From contig NC_091322.1 of the NCBI RefSeq assembly GCF_038502225.1, positions 1,385,281-1,449,280 of the forward strand: DNA of 64,000 nt, in the 5' to 3' direction. The position numbers and the translations under genes are program-made. Every line of letters begins with the position of its first letter. Position 1 is the stretch's first letter. The notes below the pieces were generated by a model. The model ran no database searches, was not told where the DNA came from, and saw nothing but the letters and a program-made list of their open reading frames with translations. Positions 48,761 to 61,200 of the stretch are shown here, in pieces. The DNA is from Cherax quadricarinatus. Its lineage: Eukaryota > Arthropoda > Malacostraca > Decapoda > Parastacidae.

Positions 48761-48899
48761 CAGGCCTATCGTGCCTAGACAAAGGTTGAATGATTTTAGT
48801 CTTTGTACATACCAGTTGGTATGGTCCCTGTACCGGTATGGTCTCACATCTCGTATAAACTTAGTCAAACACCTTAATTTCTTGAAGTCCCTAGAACTG

Positions 48900-49330
48900 T
48901 ACTACTTAGAAAATAGGCGAGAATGATGTTTCATAATCTGCACGGCGTGCAGGTTTGGGACCAATCCTTTCATTAACTTCCAGGTGTAGCTTAGGATGCA
49001 TCTTCCTCGCCTACGTTCTAAGGACTACAGTTATAGGGACTTCGAGCACTCCCAACTGAGTTTATATGAGCTGTGAAAGTTCTCTGCATATTCTCCAGCT
49101 CAGCAGTTTCGGTTGCCTTGATGGGGGCCATTAGAACATAGGAGTATTTCAGTCTAGAGAGACTGAGTGACCAGAAGTGTCAACATTCGTTTGGTATGTC
49201 TTGTTTTGAAGATTCTAGTTATCCAACCTATCACTTTTTTTCTTCTATTTTCGAAAAACAACATTGTTGTGCTCCTTGCACATGAAATCTTCTGACACAA
49301 CTCCCAGATCTCTCACACAGGATAAGTTGC
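48900..49330 (-). mobile_element. Family B RT C-terminal fragments
   Basis: From 49330 to 48945 the minus strand reads GWITRIFKTRHTKRMLTLL, then a VLMAPIKATETAELENMQRT-like segment in another frame, then the NYWE..SPYNC region. Positions 48900-48950 carry a short piece of the same region on the opposite strand, so a small inversion or second insertion is likely. Confidence 0.55.
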
Positions 49331-49419
49331 GTACACAAAGTAATGAAATTCCTCCGGCTGATCTACGAAACTTCAGTAGAATGATGAGACTATCGTCAAC
49401 ATTATATTACAAGTTCAGT

Positions 49420-49495
49420 AGCTGGGACTGAGCTGGGCTGGAACTGAGCCGCAGCGGCGTTGACCCCTGAAAACATCCTTCAGGTATCCTTCAGG
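49420..49495 (+). mobile_element. Family B 3' tail scrap
   Basis: TGGAACTGAGCCGCAGCGGC, GTTGACCCCTGAAAACATCC and the directly repeated CCTTCAGGTATCCTTCAGG end match the family B terminus. Confidence 0.55.
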
Positions 49496-49499
49496 GTAG

Positions 49500-50019
49500 G
49501 ATTATCATCCCTAAGAATGGTGAAGGAGGGAAGACTGGAAGGGGAAGTGATGATGCAGGGGAGAGGAGTGAGGTAGAGGAAGAGGAGGGATAGTGGGACG
49601 TAGGGAGGGAGGATGGAAGGGAGGGAGTAACCTTCTCAACCATACATTAGTCAGACCACACAGTGGGAGGGCAGACCGTGTAGGTCACTACCACCTCCAC
49701 AGTCTGACTAACCAGACAATCAGCAGCGGAACCTGGTTTGAGCCCAAGAACCACCACTACCACTGATAGTGCTATCACCATCGCTGTCACCACCCCTACC
49801 ATAGCACCACTCCTGCCACCACCCATGCGATCACCACCACCACCAAGAGTCCAGCCACACGCTCACACTTAACTGTAACACACCGGAAACGAAGAAGCCG
49901 TTACTGTTGTTTCCCTGTGATCCAGGTGCTGGGGGAGACGGTGTTGGGGACGGGTGCTGGGGGAGACGGTGCTGGGGGAGAGGTTGGTGGCGTAGGGAAA
50001 GTTTGGAAGGGTGAAAGGT
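49500..50019. other. G-rich non-coding segment
   Basis: Purine-rich sequence at 49510-49630 and a small G-rich tandem at 49925-49990 (GTGCTGGGGGAGACGGTG repeated about three times). The G runs could form a quadruplex. No gene is seen. Confidence 0.5.
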
Positions 50020-51400
50020 ATATACCTGGAGGGTGTTCCGGGGGTCAACGCCCCCATGACCAGGCTTTGTGGTGGATCAGGGCCTGATTAACCAGGCTGT
50101 TACTGCTAGCCGCACGCAAACCTACGTACGGACCACAGCCCGGCTGGTCAAGTACTGACGTTAGGTACAGCTCCCTCTTGAAGACAGCCAGGGGTCTATT
50201 GGTGATCCCCTTTATGTATGCTGGGAGGCAATTGAACAGCCTTGGGCCCCTGACACTTATTTTGCTGTCTCTGTGCGTACTCACAGCTCCCCTTCTTTTC
50301 ATTGGGGGATATTGCACTACCGGCAGTCTTTTGCTTTTGTAGGGAGTGATTTCCGTGTGCCCAATTTAGGACTAGTTCGTCTAGGATTTTCCAAGTGTAT
50401 ATTATCATGTATCTCTCACTTGCGTTCCAAGGAGTACAGGTCAAGACTTAAACCGTTCCCAGTAATTTAGGTTCTTGTACTTATACGAGCAGTGAAAGTT
50501 CTCTATATATTCTCCAGGTCTGCAGTTTCGCCTGCCTTGAAAGGGGCCGTTAGTGTACAGTCTAGAGAGAACAAGCAATTCGATGAGAGTCATCATTGGC
50601 TTGGCATCATTATTTTTGAAGGTTCTCATTATCTACTCTGTCATTTTCGTAGCAGCTGTGGTGGAGACATTGTTTTGATCTTTAAAAGTAAGATCCTCTG
50701 TCATTATCACTCCCAGGTCCTTCACATTAATTTTTTGCTCTATTGTGTGGTTGGAATTTGTTTTATACTTCGTTACAGTTTTTATTTCCTCGAGTTTTCC
50801 ATAACGGAGTTATTGAAGTTTGTCTCCATTGAACTTGATATTGTTTTCTGAGGCCCATTTAAAGACTTGGTTAATGTCCGCTTGGAAATTTGCAGTGTCC
50901 TTAATGGATGACACTGTCATGCAAATTCTGGTATCGTCAGCAGAGGAGGACACGGTGCTGTGGCTTACATTTCTGTCTGTGTCAGATATAAGGATGAGGA
51001 ACAGGATGGGAGAGAGTACTATACCTTGTAGAACAGAGCTTTTCACTAGCCGTCTAGGAATTTTCTGTTTACTAGTACTCTTTGTGTTCTATGTGTTAGT
51101 AAGTTATAGATCCATCTAACCGCTTTTCTTGTTATTCCTTTATCAAGCATTTTGTGTGCTGTCACACCATGATCCCAGTTGTCGAAGGCTGTCGCAGAGT
51201 CTGTGTATATTACATCTGCATTTTGTTTGTCCTCCAGTGTATCCAAGACCATGTCATAGTGGTCTCGGTGATTGAAGAATTCATTTAGATTGTCGACCCT
51301 TAGTCTGATTAACGACTTAGTAAATGCCGAGTCATATTGGGACTTGAGTATCTCACTCATTTGTTTGCTGTCATCTATTTAAGTCTCGTCTCGTTAAAGC
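50020..51400 (-). mobile_element. Family B retrotransposon, RT palm to 3' end
   Basis: The minus strand encodes SEILKSQYDSAFTKSLIRL, then VDNLNEFFNHRDHYDMVLD, motif A YTDSATAFDNWDHG, GITRKAVRWIYNLLTHRTQR, KSSVLQGIVLSPILFLILIS, motif C SSSADDTRI, FKWASENNIKFNGDKLQ, and the C-terminus (ISVRGPRLFNCLPAYIKGIT). The tail ends TCCAGGTATA. SQYDSAFT joins EFFNHRDHYDMV with little between, so most of the RT fingers (the NYRPV region) is deleted. Motif C has Ser for Phe. Frame changes occur near 50320 and 50440-50810. Confidence 0.8.
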
Positions 51401-51489
51401 AGGAGCCCAATACTGGGTGTGGTTTTTGCCCTAGACTTGGCATGAAAGAAAAATTTTGGAGAAAGTTTGCAATAAAGCTAGTGAAGAGT

Positions 51490-51650
51490 ACCTGGAATCT
51501 ACCTGGACGTCGTTCTGGGGGTCAACGCCCCTGCGGCCCGTCCTCGACTAGGCTTCCCGGTGGATCAGGGCCTGATCAACCACGCTGTTATTACTGGCCG
51601 CACGCAATCCAACATACGAACCACAGCCCGGCTGATCGGGCCAAGCCTAG
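51490..51650 (-). mobile_element. Family B 3' end
   Basis: Starts with CCTGGAATCTACCTGGACGT and contains GGATCAGGGCCTGATCAACC and CGAACCACAGCCCGGCTGAT as written on plus. It is close in sequence to 34989-35172. Confidence 0.75.
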
Positions 51651-51790
51651 CTACAGAGGTAAAAGAAACCTTAAAACCGGTCACAGGTAAACCACAAATA
51701 AAGCCGTTCAGGGGGAAGAAGTTTGTAAGGTGTTGGAGTAACTACGTTAAATTTCTTCCGTATTCGCTCTCACAAACTCAAAATACTCTA

Positions 51791-51919
51791 CTTGCCTGTG
51801 TTAGTGGAACTGGTGGGTCGGGTCTGCCACGGACTTGCCTGTGTTAGTGGAACTGGTGGGTCGGGTCTGCCACGGACTTGCCTGTGTTAGTGGAACTGGT
51901 GGGTCGGGTCTGCCACGGA
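51791..51919. repeat. 43-bp tandem repeat, 3 perfect units
   Basis: CTTGCCTGTGTTAGTGGAAC begins at 51791, 51834 and 51877 and each unit ends GTCTGCCACGGA. No difference is seen between units, so the expansion is recent. Confidence 0.9.
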
Positions 51920-52043
51920 CACACTAGTAAGCACCCTGTTACTACTAGTTCACAGTGTACAGTTGGCTGATACCAGACATGTTAAGCAAATGCCCTAAAT
52001 TTGCTTGCAACAGTCGAGTCACAAAAATGATACGTACGCAGAT

Positions 52044-54452
52044 TGTTACAAAAAAACGCGATTCTAAAAGCTTAGAGATCTCCAGTGAATACTAGAAAGG
52101 ACTGCCCTTCTAGCATCCAGCCTGTTCCTGGGTTTTCGTAACAAATAGTCAGTATCCTTGTCCAATTATCCATTAAAATTCAGTATTATTCAGTAGTGCT
52201 TCAGGATTACAACTGGTAGGCTACTAACTAGAGAAATTAAAATTTAATAAATTTATTAAGTCTGGAGGTATATTATCAAATTAAATTAAATTAATCACAG
52301 TAATCAAAATAATATCACATCTCTCGAGTTCAATATTATTGTGCTGAAAGCACATATTGTTGCAACCCCTGAATGGGTTACAATGATTATGTATATATAA
52401 TGTATATTACCTTTTCATTTAATTTTATATTGCTTATATTTGCGATAATAGCTAAATCGTAAATGTATGACTTTATATTATTATTTGACTGTTATATTGT
52501 TATTTGACTTATGTTGTTAGGATGTACATAATATGTGCTCAGTTAAGTCTTGATTGTCAAACTACTGTAATCATCGCTTGTCGCTCGTTAGACTGCCGGC
52601 TTCTGAGCTGTGCTGTCCACGGAGCTATCACGTGATCGAGGGGGGGGGTGTCCTCACCTCTCGTGAAGTATTCAGTCTGCTCTAGACTCGCTTGGTGGTT
52701 GGACAGATTGTCTGTCTCATTATTCTTGTTAGTTCTGTAGAACTCTGTTCACAGAACATTGTATAGACTTAGTGATTTTCGACGTTGTACTGAGGTTGTG
52801 TGTCACATAGACACTCTGAACATCTCAGGTCCTTAGCTATAGCTTCTGACCTAATTTTGTACTGGTTTCTGTGTATTGTCACAGTCAGGGTTTTTCCTAT
52901 GCTGAACTTAGATTCAGTAGTATGGGAGTTTTGTAACTTTCGTGGAGGATCTGCTGATGGTCCCTACTTAGTGTCGTTATATTATCTCCCAGTTCCTGAT
53001 TCTGTGTCGCAGTCGCTTGATATTGCATTGCTATTGGGCTTAGCATTCTTTGTTGTTCAAGCAGACTGTTGGGGTTGCCAGTCGGTCAAGAAGTTAGTTT
53101 ATTTGAGGACTTTGTCGGTCACTTGTTTAAGTCTTATTCGAGTCTTGAGACATAGCGAACTACTTAAGAGCACTTACACACATACACACTTACTTGTACA
53201 TATTTGTAATATCTTATTAAATGTTAATGTACCAGACGGTACTTAAGAATTATAAATGTGATATGTGCTTTCAGCACAATAATATTGAACTCGAGAGATT
53301 GATTTTATTTTGATTGCTGTAATTAATTTAATTTGATAATATACCTCTAGACTTAATAAATTTATTAAATTTTAATTTCTCTAGTTAGTAGCCTACCAGT
53401 TGTAATCCTGAAGCACTATTGAATAATACTGAATTTTAATGGATAATTGGACAAGGATACTGACTACTTGTTACGAAAACCCAGTAACAGGCTGGATGCT
53501 AGAAGGGCAGTCCTTTCTAGTATTCACTGGAGATCTCTAAGCTTTTAGAATCGCGTTTTTTGTAACACATATCACATTTATAATTCTTAAGTACCATCTG
53601 GTACATTAACATTTAATAAGATATTACAAATATGTACAAGTTTGTGTATGCGTGTAAGTGCTCTAAGTAGTTCACTATGTCTCACGACTCGACTAGACTT
53701 AAACAAGTGACTGACAAAGTCCTCTAATAAACTAACTTCCTAACCGACTGGCAACCAGAACAGTCTGCTTGAACAATAAAAAGAATGCTAAGCCCAATAG
53801 CAATACAACAAGCGACTGCGACACAGAATCAGGAACAAGGAGATAATATAACGACACTAAGTAGGGACCATCTGCAGATCCTCCACAAAAGTCACAAAAC
53901 TCCCATACTACTGAATCTAAGTTCAGCATAAGAAAATACCCGACTGTGATAATACACAGAAACCAGTATAAGTTAAGTCAGAAGCTATAGTTCTGGACCT
54001 GAGATGTTCAGAGTGTCTATGTGACACAACCTCAGTACAACGTCGAAAATCACTAAGTCTATACAAGGTTCTGTGAACAGAGTTCTACAGAACTAACAAG
54101 AATAATGAGACAGACAATCTGTCCAACCTCCAAGAGAGTCTAGAGCAGACTGAATACTTTAGGCGAGGTGAGGACACCCCCCCCTCGATCACGTGATAGC
54201 TACATGGACAACTGCAGCTCAGAAGCCGGCAGTCTAACGAGCTACAAGCGATAATTACAGTAGTTTGACAATCAAGACTTGAACTGAGCACTTAGTATGT
54301 TACATCCTAACAACATAAGTCAAATAACAATATAAAGCAATACATTTACGATTTAGCTATTATCGCAAATATAAGCAATATAAAATTATATGAAAAGGTA
54401 ATATACATTATATATATACATAATCATTGCAACCCATTCAGGGGTTGCAACA
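52044..54452 (-). mobile_element. Outer solo LTR interrupted by a second LTR
   Basis: The outer LTR consists of 52044-52357 plus 53568-54452, about 1195 bp when rejoined. It starts TGTTACAA and ends TTGCAACA, so it has TG..CA termini with an 8-bp imperfect inverted end. CAGAT lies immediately before (52039-52043) and after (54453-54457) as a 5-bp target duplication. Its sequence is the reverse complement of the inner LTR, hence the minus label, although the transcriptional direction is unknown. No internal retroelement genes are present, which fits a solo LTR left after recombination. Confidence 0.85.
52358..53567 (+). mobile_element. Inner solo LTR nested in the outer copy
   Basis: The 1210-bp LTR begins TGTTGCAACCCC and ends TTTTTTGTAACA and is flanked by CATAT at 52353-52357 and 53568-53572, a 5-bp target duplication. 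Family and transcriptional direction are unknown; the AT-rich segment AATAAATTTATT near the right end is palindromic and gives no direction. An open frame at 52800-53246 is broken by indels in the outer copy and is not considered a gene. Confidence 0.85.
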
Positions 54453-54508
54453 CAGATATACTCCTGTTAACCCTTTAGGGACCTAATTCCTAGGCCTTTT
54501 TTGTTTAT

Positions 54509-54580
54509 ATATGTTCTTTATCGTCCACAGGATGGATATCTGATGCACAATAAAGTAGCCGCTTCTACATGAAACTCTGT
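54509..54580 (+). repeat. Interspersed repeat C, copy 2
   Basis: Second copy of the element at 32345-32415, right next to the LTR pair. Confidence 0.6.
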
Positions 54581-54774
54581 CCCCTAGCATTAAATTATTC
54601 ATTATTTTGTTTCCGATTTATCTTTTCTGCAGTGAATATGTCTTTGCAGTGTGGAAAATGAATGAATGGACTGTAATTATAATGACTCGAGAGAGACAAT
54701 GTGTTCATTCCTTATCCTTTGCATTGTCTGGTGCACATGTAGCAAATTTGAAGAGTACGAGTCTAGGCTCACCC

Positions 54775-55180
54775 ACTGGAAGTACTTGAGCTTCTGGTTC
54801 CAAATCTGAGCACTGCAATAAAAGGATATTGGAGTGAAAAATATGGGAGAATGGGTAGAATATACACGGTAGAAAGCAATGGCACCGAGGGCACAATAAG
54901 AGAACTTTGTATCAGTTCTAGCACTGTATCAACATGGGCAGTCCCAGCCTTCTTAACATCTTGCCCAGGTGTAGATATCAGGACCACTGCTGGAACAAGT
55001 GTATAAATCTTTTAGAGGAAAATATGCAATTTTCCATGCCAAGTGCCGGATCAACCAGGCTGTGAAGGATATGTGGGCCAGCCGGTCGCTAGCAGCAACA
55101 GCCAGGTTGACCAGGCAAGCACCTGACAAGTTTGGCCCAGGGCCAGGTTGCGACAGTAGGCAAACTCTCGAAACCCATCA
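54775..55180 (+). mobile_element. Family A C-terminus and 3' tail
   Basis: Contains GGTTCCAAATCTGAGCACTG, GTATCAACATGGGCAGTCCC, TGCTGGAACAAGTGTATAAA and the tail GCAACAGCCAGGTTGACCAG to CTCTCGAAACCCATCAAAGG. Frameshifts are present. The GGT array begins about 45 bp further on. Confidence 0.65.
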
Positions 55181-55221
55181 AAGGAAAAGATGCTTTGATT
55201 ATGTCCAGGGTCCCCGTAACC

Positions 55222-58200
55222 AGACCTGGTGGTGGTGGTGTCAGCTACCTTAGTTAACCTGGTGGTGGTGGTGTCAGCTACCATAGTTAACCTGGTGGTG
55301 GTGGTGTCAGCTACCATAGTTAACCTGGTGGTGGTGGTGGTGTCAGCTACCTTAGTTAACCTGGTGGTGGTGGTGTCAGCTACCTTAGTTAACCTGGTGG
55401 TGGTGGTGTCAGCTACCATAGTTAACCTGGTGGTGGTGGTGTCAGCTACCTTAGTTAACCTGGTGGTGGTGGTGTCAGCTACCTTAGTTAACCTGGTGGT
55501 GGTGGTGTCAGCTACCATAGTTAACCTGGTGGTGGTGGTGTCAGCTACCTTAGTTAACCTGGTGGTGGTGGTGTCAGCTACCATAGTTAACCTGGTGGTG
55601 GTGGTGTCAGCTACCTTAGTTAACCTGGTGGTGGTGGTGTCAGCTACCTTAGTTAACCTGGTGGTGGTGGTGTCAGCTACCTTAGTTAACCTGGTGGTGG
55701 TGGTGTCAGCTACCTTAGTTAACCTGGTGGTGGTGGTGTCAGCTACCATAGTTAACCTGGTGGTGGTGGTGTCAGCTACCATAGTTAACCTGGTGGTGGT
55801 GGTGTCAGCTACCATAGTTAACCTGGTGGTGGTGGTGTCAGCTACCATAGTTAACCTGGTGGTGGTGGTGTCAGCTACCTTAGTTAACCTGGTGGTGGTG
55901 GTGTCAGCTACCTTAGTTAACCTGGTGGTGGTGGTGTCAGCTACCTTAGTTAAACTGGTGGTGGTGGTGTCAGCTACCTTAGTTAACCTGGTGGTGGTGG
56001 TGTCAGCTACCATAGTTAACCTGGTGGTGGTGGTGTCAGCTACCATAGTTAACCTGGTGGTGGTGGTGTCAGCTACCATAGTTAACCTGGTGGTGGTGGT
56101 GTCAGCTACCATAGTTAACCTGGTGGTGGTGGTGTCAGCTACCTTAGTTAACCTGGTGGTGGTGGTGTCAGCTACCATAGTTAACCTGGTGGTGGTGGTG
56201 TCAGCTACCTTAGTTAACCTGGTGGTGGTGGTGTCAGCTACCTTAGTTAACCTGGTGGTGGTGGTGTCAGCTACCATAGTTAACCTGGTGGTGGTGGTGT
56301 CAGCTACCATAGTTAACCTGGTGGTGGTGGTGTCAGCTACCATAGTTAACCTGGTGGTGGTGGTGTCAGCTACCTTAGTTAACCTGGTGGTGGTGGTGTC
56401 AGCTACCATAGTTAACCTGGTGGTGGTGGTGTCAGCTACCATAGTTAACCTGGTGGTGGTGGTGTCAGCTACCATAGTTAACCTGGTGGTGGTGGTGTCA
56501 GCTACCATAGTTAACCTGGTGGTGGTGGTGTCAGCTACCTTAGTTAACCTGGTGGTGGTGGTGTCAGCTACCATAGTTAACCTGGTGGTGGTGGTGTCAG
56601 CTACCTTAGTTAACCTGGTGGTGGTGGTGTCAGCTACCATAGTTAACCTGGTGGTGGTGGTGTCAGCTACCATAGTTAACCTGGTGGTGGTGGTGTCAGC
56701 TACCATAGTTAACCTGGTGGTGGTGGTGTCAGCTACCATAGTTAACCTGGTGGTGGTGGTGTCAGCTACCATAGTTAACCTGGTGGTGGTGGTGTCAGCT
56801 ACCATAGTTAACCTGGTGGTGGTGGTGTCAGCTACCTTAGTTAACCTGGTGGTGGTGGTGTCAGCTACCATAGTTAACCTGGTGGTGGTGGTGTCAGCTA
56901 CCTTAGTTAACCTGGTGGTGGTGGTGTCAGCTACCTTAGTTAACCTGGTGGTGGTGGTGTCAGCTACCTTAGTTAACCTGGTGGTGGTGGTGTCAGCTAC
57001 CTTAGTTAACCTGGTGGTGGTGGTGTCAGCTACCATAGTTAACCTGGTGGTGGTGGTGTCAGCTACCATAGTTAACCTGGTGGTGGTGGTGTCAGCTACC
57101 ATAGTTAACCTGGTGGTGGTGGTGTCAGCTACCATAGTTAACCTGGTGGTGGTGGTGTCAGCTACCTTAGTTAACCTGGTGGTGGTGGTGTCAGCTACCA
57201 TAGTTAACCTGGTGGTGGTGGTGTCAGCTACCATAGTTAACCTGGTGGTGGTGGTGTCAGCTACCTTAGTTAACCTGGTGGTGGTGGTGTCAGCTACCAT
57301 AGTTAACCTGGTGGTGGTGGTGTCAGCTACCTTAGTTAACCTGGTGGTGGTGGTGTCAGCTACCTTAGTTAACCTGGTGGTGGTGGTGTCAGCTACCTTA
57401 GTTAACCTGGTGGTGGTGGTGTCAGCTACCTTAGTTAACCTGGTGGTGGTGGTGTCAGCTACCTTAGTTAACCTGGTGGTGGTGGTGTCAGCTACCATAG
57501 TTAACCTGGTGGTGGTGGTGTCAGCTACCTTAGTTAACCTGGTGGTGGTGGTGTCAGCTACCATAGTTAACCTGGTGGTGGTGGTGTCAGCTACCTTAGT
57601 TAACCTGGTGGTGGTGGTGTCAGCTACCATAGTTAACCTGGTGGTGGTGGTGTCAGCTACCTTAGTTAACCTGGTGGTGGTGGTGTCAGCTACCATAGTT
57701 AACCTGGTGGTGGTGGTGTCAGCTACCTTAGTTAACCTGGTGGTGGTGGTGTCAGCTACCATAGTTAACCTGGTGGTGGTGGTGGTGTCAGCTACCTTAG
57801 TTAACCTGGTGGTGGTGGTGTCAGCTACCTTAGTTAACCTGGTGGTGGTGGTGTCAGCTACCTTAGTTAACCTGGTGGTGGTGGTGTCAGCTACCTTAGT
57901 TAACCTGGTGGTGGTGGTGTCAGCTACCTTAGTTAACCTGGTGGTGGTGGTGTCAGCTACCTTAGTTAACCTGGTGGTGGTGGTGTCAGCTACCTTAGTT
58001 AACCTGGTGGTGGTGGTGTCAGCTACCTTAGTTAACCTGGTGGTGGTGGTGTCAGCTACCTTAGTTAACCTGCTGGTGGTGGTAGTGTGTCAGCTACCTT
58101 AGTTAACCTGGTGGTGGTGGTGGTAGTGTGTCAACTACCTTAGTTAACCTGGTGGTGGTGGTGTCAACTACCTTAGTTAACCTGGTGGCAGTGGTGTCAA

Positions 58201-61200
58201 CTACCTTAGTAAACCTGGTGGTGGTGGTGTCAACTACCTTAGTTAACCTGGTGGCGGTGGTGTCAGCTACCTTAGTTAACCTGGTGGTGGTGGTGTCAGC
58301 TACCTTAGTTAACCTGGTGGTGGTGGTGTCAGCTACCTTAGTTAACCTGGTGGTGGTGGTGTCAGCTACCTTAGTAAACCTGGTGGTGGTGGTGTCAACT
58401 ACCTTAGTAAACCTGGTGGTGGTGGTGTCAACTACCTTAGTTAACCTGGTGGTGGTGGTGTCAACTACCTTAGTAAACCTGGTGGTGGTGGTGTCAACTA
58501 CCTTAGTAAACCTGGTGGTGGTGGTGTCAACTACCTTAGTTAACCTGGTGGTGGTGGTGTCAACTACCTTAGTAAACCTGGTGATGGTGGTGTCAACTAC
58601 CTTAGTAAACCTGGTGGTGGTGGTGTCAACTACCTTAGTAAACCTGGTGGTAGTGTCTACCTTAGTAAACCTGGTGGTGGTGGTGTCAACTACCTTAGTT
58701 AACCTGATGGTGGTGGTGTCAACTACCTTAGTTAACCTGGTGGTGGTGGTGTCAACTACCTTAGTAAACCTGGTGGTGGTGGTGTCAACTACCTTAGTAA
58801 ACCTGGTGGTGGTGGTGTCAACTACCTTAGTAAACCTGGTGGTGGTGGTGTCAACTACCTTAGTAAACCTGGTGGTAGTGTCTACCTTAGTAAACCTGGT
58901 GGTGGTGGTGTCAACTACCTTAGTTAACCTGGTGGTGGTGGTGTCAACTACCTTAGTTAACCTGGTGGTGGTGGTGTCAACTACCTTAGTAAACCTGGTG
59001 GTGGTGGTGTCAACTACCTTAGTAAACCTTGTGGTGGTGGTGTCAACTACCTTAGTAAACCTGGTGGTGGTGGTGGTGTCAACTACCTTAGTTAACCTGG
59101 TGGTGGTGGTGTCAACTACCTTAGTAAACCTGGTGGTGGTGGTGTCAACTACCTTAGTAAACCTGGTGGTGGTGGTGTCAACTACCTTAGTAAACCTGGT
59201 GGTGGTGGTGGTGTCAACTACCTTGGTAAACCTGATGGTGTCTACCTTAGTAAACCTGGTGGTAGTGTCTACCTTAGTAAACCTGGTGGTGGTGGTGTCA
59301 ACCTCCTTAGTAAACCTGGTGGTGGTAGTGTCAACCACCTTAGTAAACCTGGTGGTGGTGGTCTCAACTAAGTTAGCAAACCTGGTGGTGGTGTCAATTA
59401 TCTTAGTAAACCTGGTGATGGTGGTGTCCACTACCTTAGTAAACCTGGTGGTGGTGGTGTCAACTACCTTAGTAAACCTGGTGGTGGTGGTGTCAACCAT
59501 CTTAGTAAACCTGGTGGTGGTGGTGTGAACTACGTTAGTAAACCTGGTGGTGGTGGTGTCAAGTACCTTAGTAAACCTGGTGGTGGTGGTGTCAGCTACC
59601 TTAGTTAACCTGGTGGTGGTGGTGTCAAGTACCTTAGTAAACCTGGTGGTGGTGGTGTCAACTACTTTAGTAAACCTGGTGGTGGTGGTGTCAACTACCT
59701 TAGTAAACCTGGTGGTGGTGGTGTCCACTACCTTAGTAAACCTGGTGGTGGTGGTGTCAACTACCTTAGTAAACCTGGTGGTGGTGGTGTCTACCTTAGT
59801 AAACCTGGTGGTGGTGGTGTCAAGTACCTTAGTAAACCTGGTGGTGGTGGTGTCAACTACCTTAGTAAACCTGGTGGTGGTGGTGTCAAGTACCTTAGTA
59901 AACCTGGTGGTGGTGGTGTCCACTACCTTAGTAAACCTGGTGGTGGTGGTGTTAACTACCTTAGTAAACCTGGTGGTGGTGGTGTCAAGTACCTTAGTAA
60001 ACCTGGTGGTGGTGGTGTCAACTACCTTAGTAAACCTGGTGGTGGTGGTGTCAACTACCTTAGTAAACCTGGTGGTGGTGGTGTCAACTACCTTAGTTAA
60101 CCTGGTGGTGGTGGTGTCAACTACCTTAGTTAACCTGGTGGTGGTGGTGTCAACTACCTTAGTTAACTTGGTGGTGGTGGTGTCAACTTCCTTAGTAAAC
60201 CTGGTGGTAGTGTCTACCTTAGTAAACCTGGTGGTGGTGGTGTCAACTACCTTAGTAAACCTGGTGGTGGTGGTGTCAACTACCTTAGTAAACCTGGTGG
60301 TGGTGGTGTCAACTACCTTAGTTAACCTGGTGGTGGTGGTGTCAACTACCTTAGTAAACCTGGTGGTGGTGGTGTCAACTACCTTAGTAAACCTGGTGGT
60401 GGTGGTGTCAACTACCTTAGTTAACCTGGTGGTGGTGGTGTCAACTACCTTAGTAAACCTGGTGGTGGTGGTGTCAACTACCTTAGTAAACCTGGTGGTA
60501 GTGTCTACCTTAGTAAACCTGGTGGTGGTGGTGTCAACTACCTTAGTAAACCTGGTGGTGGTGGTGTCAACTACCTTAGTAAACCTGGTGGTGGTGGTGT
60601 CAACTACCTTAGTTAACCTGGTGGTGGTGGTGTCAACTACCTTAGTTAACCTGGTGGTGGTGGTGTCAACTACCTTAGTTAACGTGGTGGTGGTGGTGTC
60701 AACTACCTTAGTAAACCTGGTGGTAGTGTCTACCTTAGTAAACCTGGTGGTGGTGGTGTCAACTACCTTAGTAAACCTGGTGGTGGTGGTGTCAACTACC
60801 TTAGTAAACCTAGTGGTGGTGGTGTCAACTACCTTAGTTAACCTGGTGGTGGTGGTGTCAACTACCTTAGTAAACCTGGTGGTGGTGGTGTCAACTACCT
60901 TAGTAAACCTAGTGGTGGTGGTGTCAACTACCTTAGTTAACCTGGTGGTGGTGGTGTCAACTACCTTAGTAAACCTGGTGATGGTGGTGTCAACTACCTT
61001 AGTAAACCTGGTGGTGGTGGTGTCAACTACCTTAGTAAACCTGGTGGTAGTGTCTACCTTAGTAAACCTGGTGGTGGTGGTGTCAACTACCTTAGTTAAC
61101 CTGATGGTGGTGGTGTCAACTACCTTAGTTAACCTGGTGGTGGTGGTGTCAACTACCTTAGTAAACCTGGTGGTGGTGGTGTCAACTACCTTAGTAAACC

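Noticed and set aside
52800..53246. 148-codon open frame in the inner LTR
   Set aside because: The homologous stretch in the outer LTR copy (minus strand, 53690-53960) is frameshifted, it starts at GTG, and LTRs do not usually code.
52044..54452. A DIRS- or Penelope-type element with split inverted repeats
   Set aside because: The A-X-A'-X' pattern is fully explained by one LTR inserted in another, since both target duplications (CAGAT and CATAT) are exact.
55051..58102. Long frames open on both strands (about 900-957 codons)
   Set aside because: A 33-bp stop-free unit keeps one frame open on each strand automatically. The minus frame ends in a family A tail read backwards.
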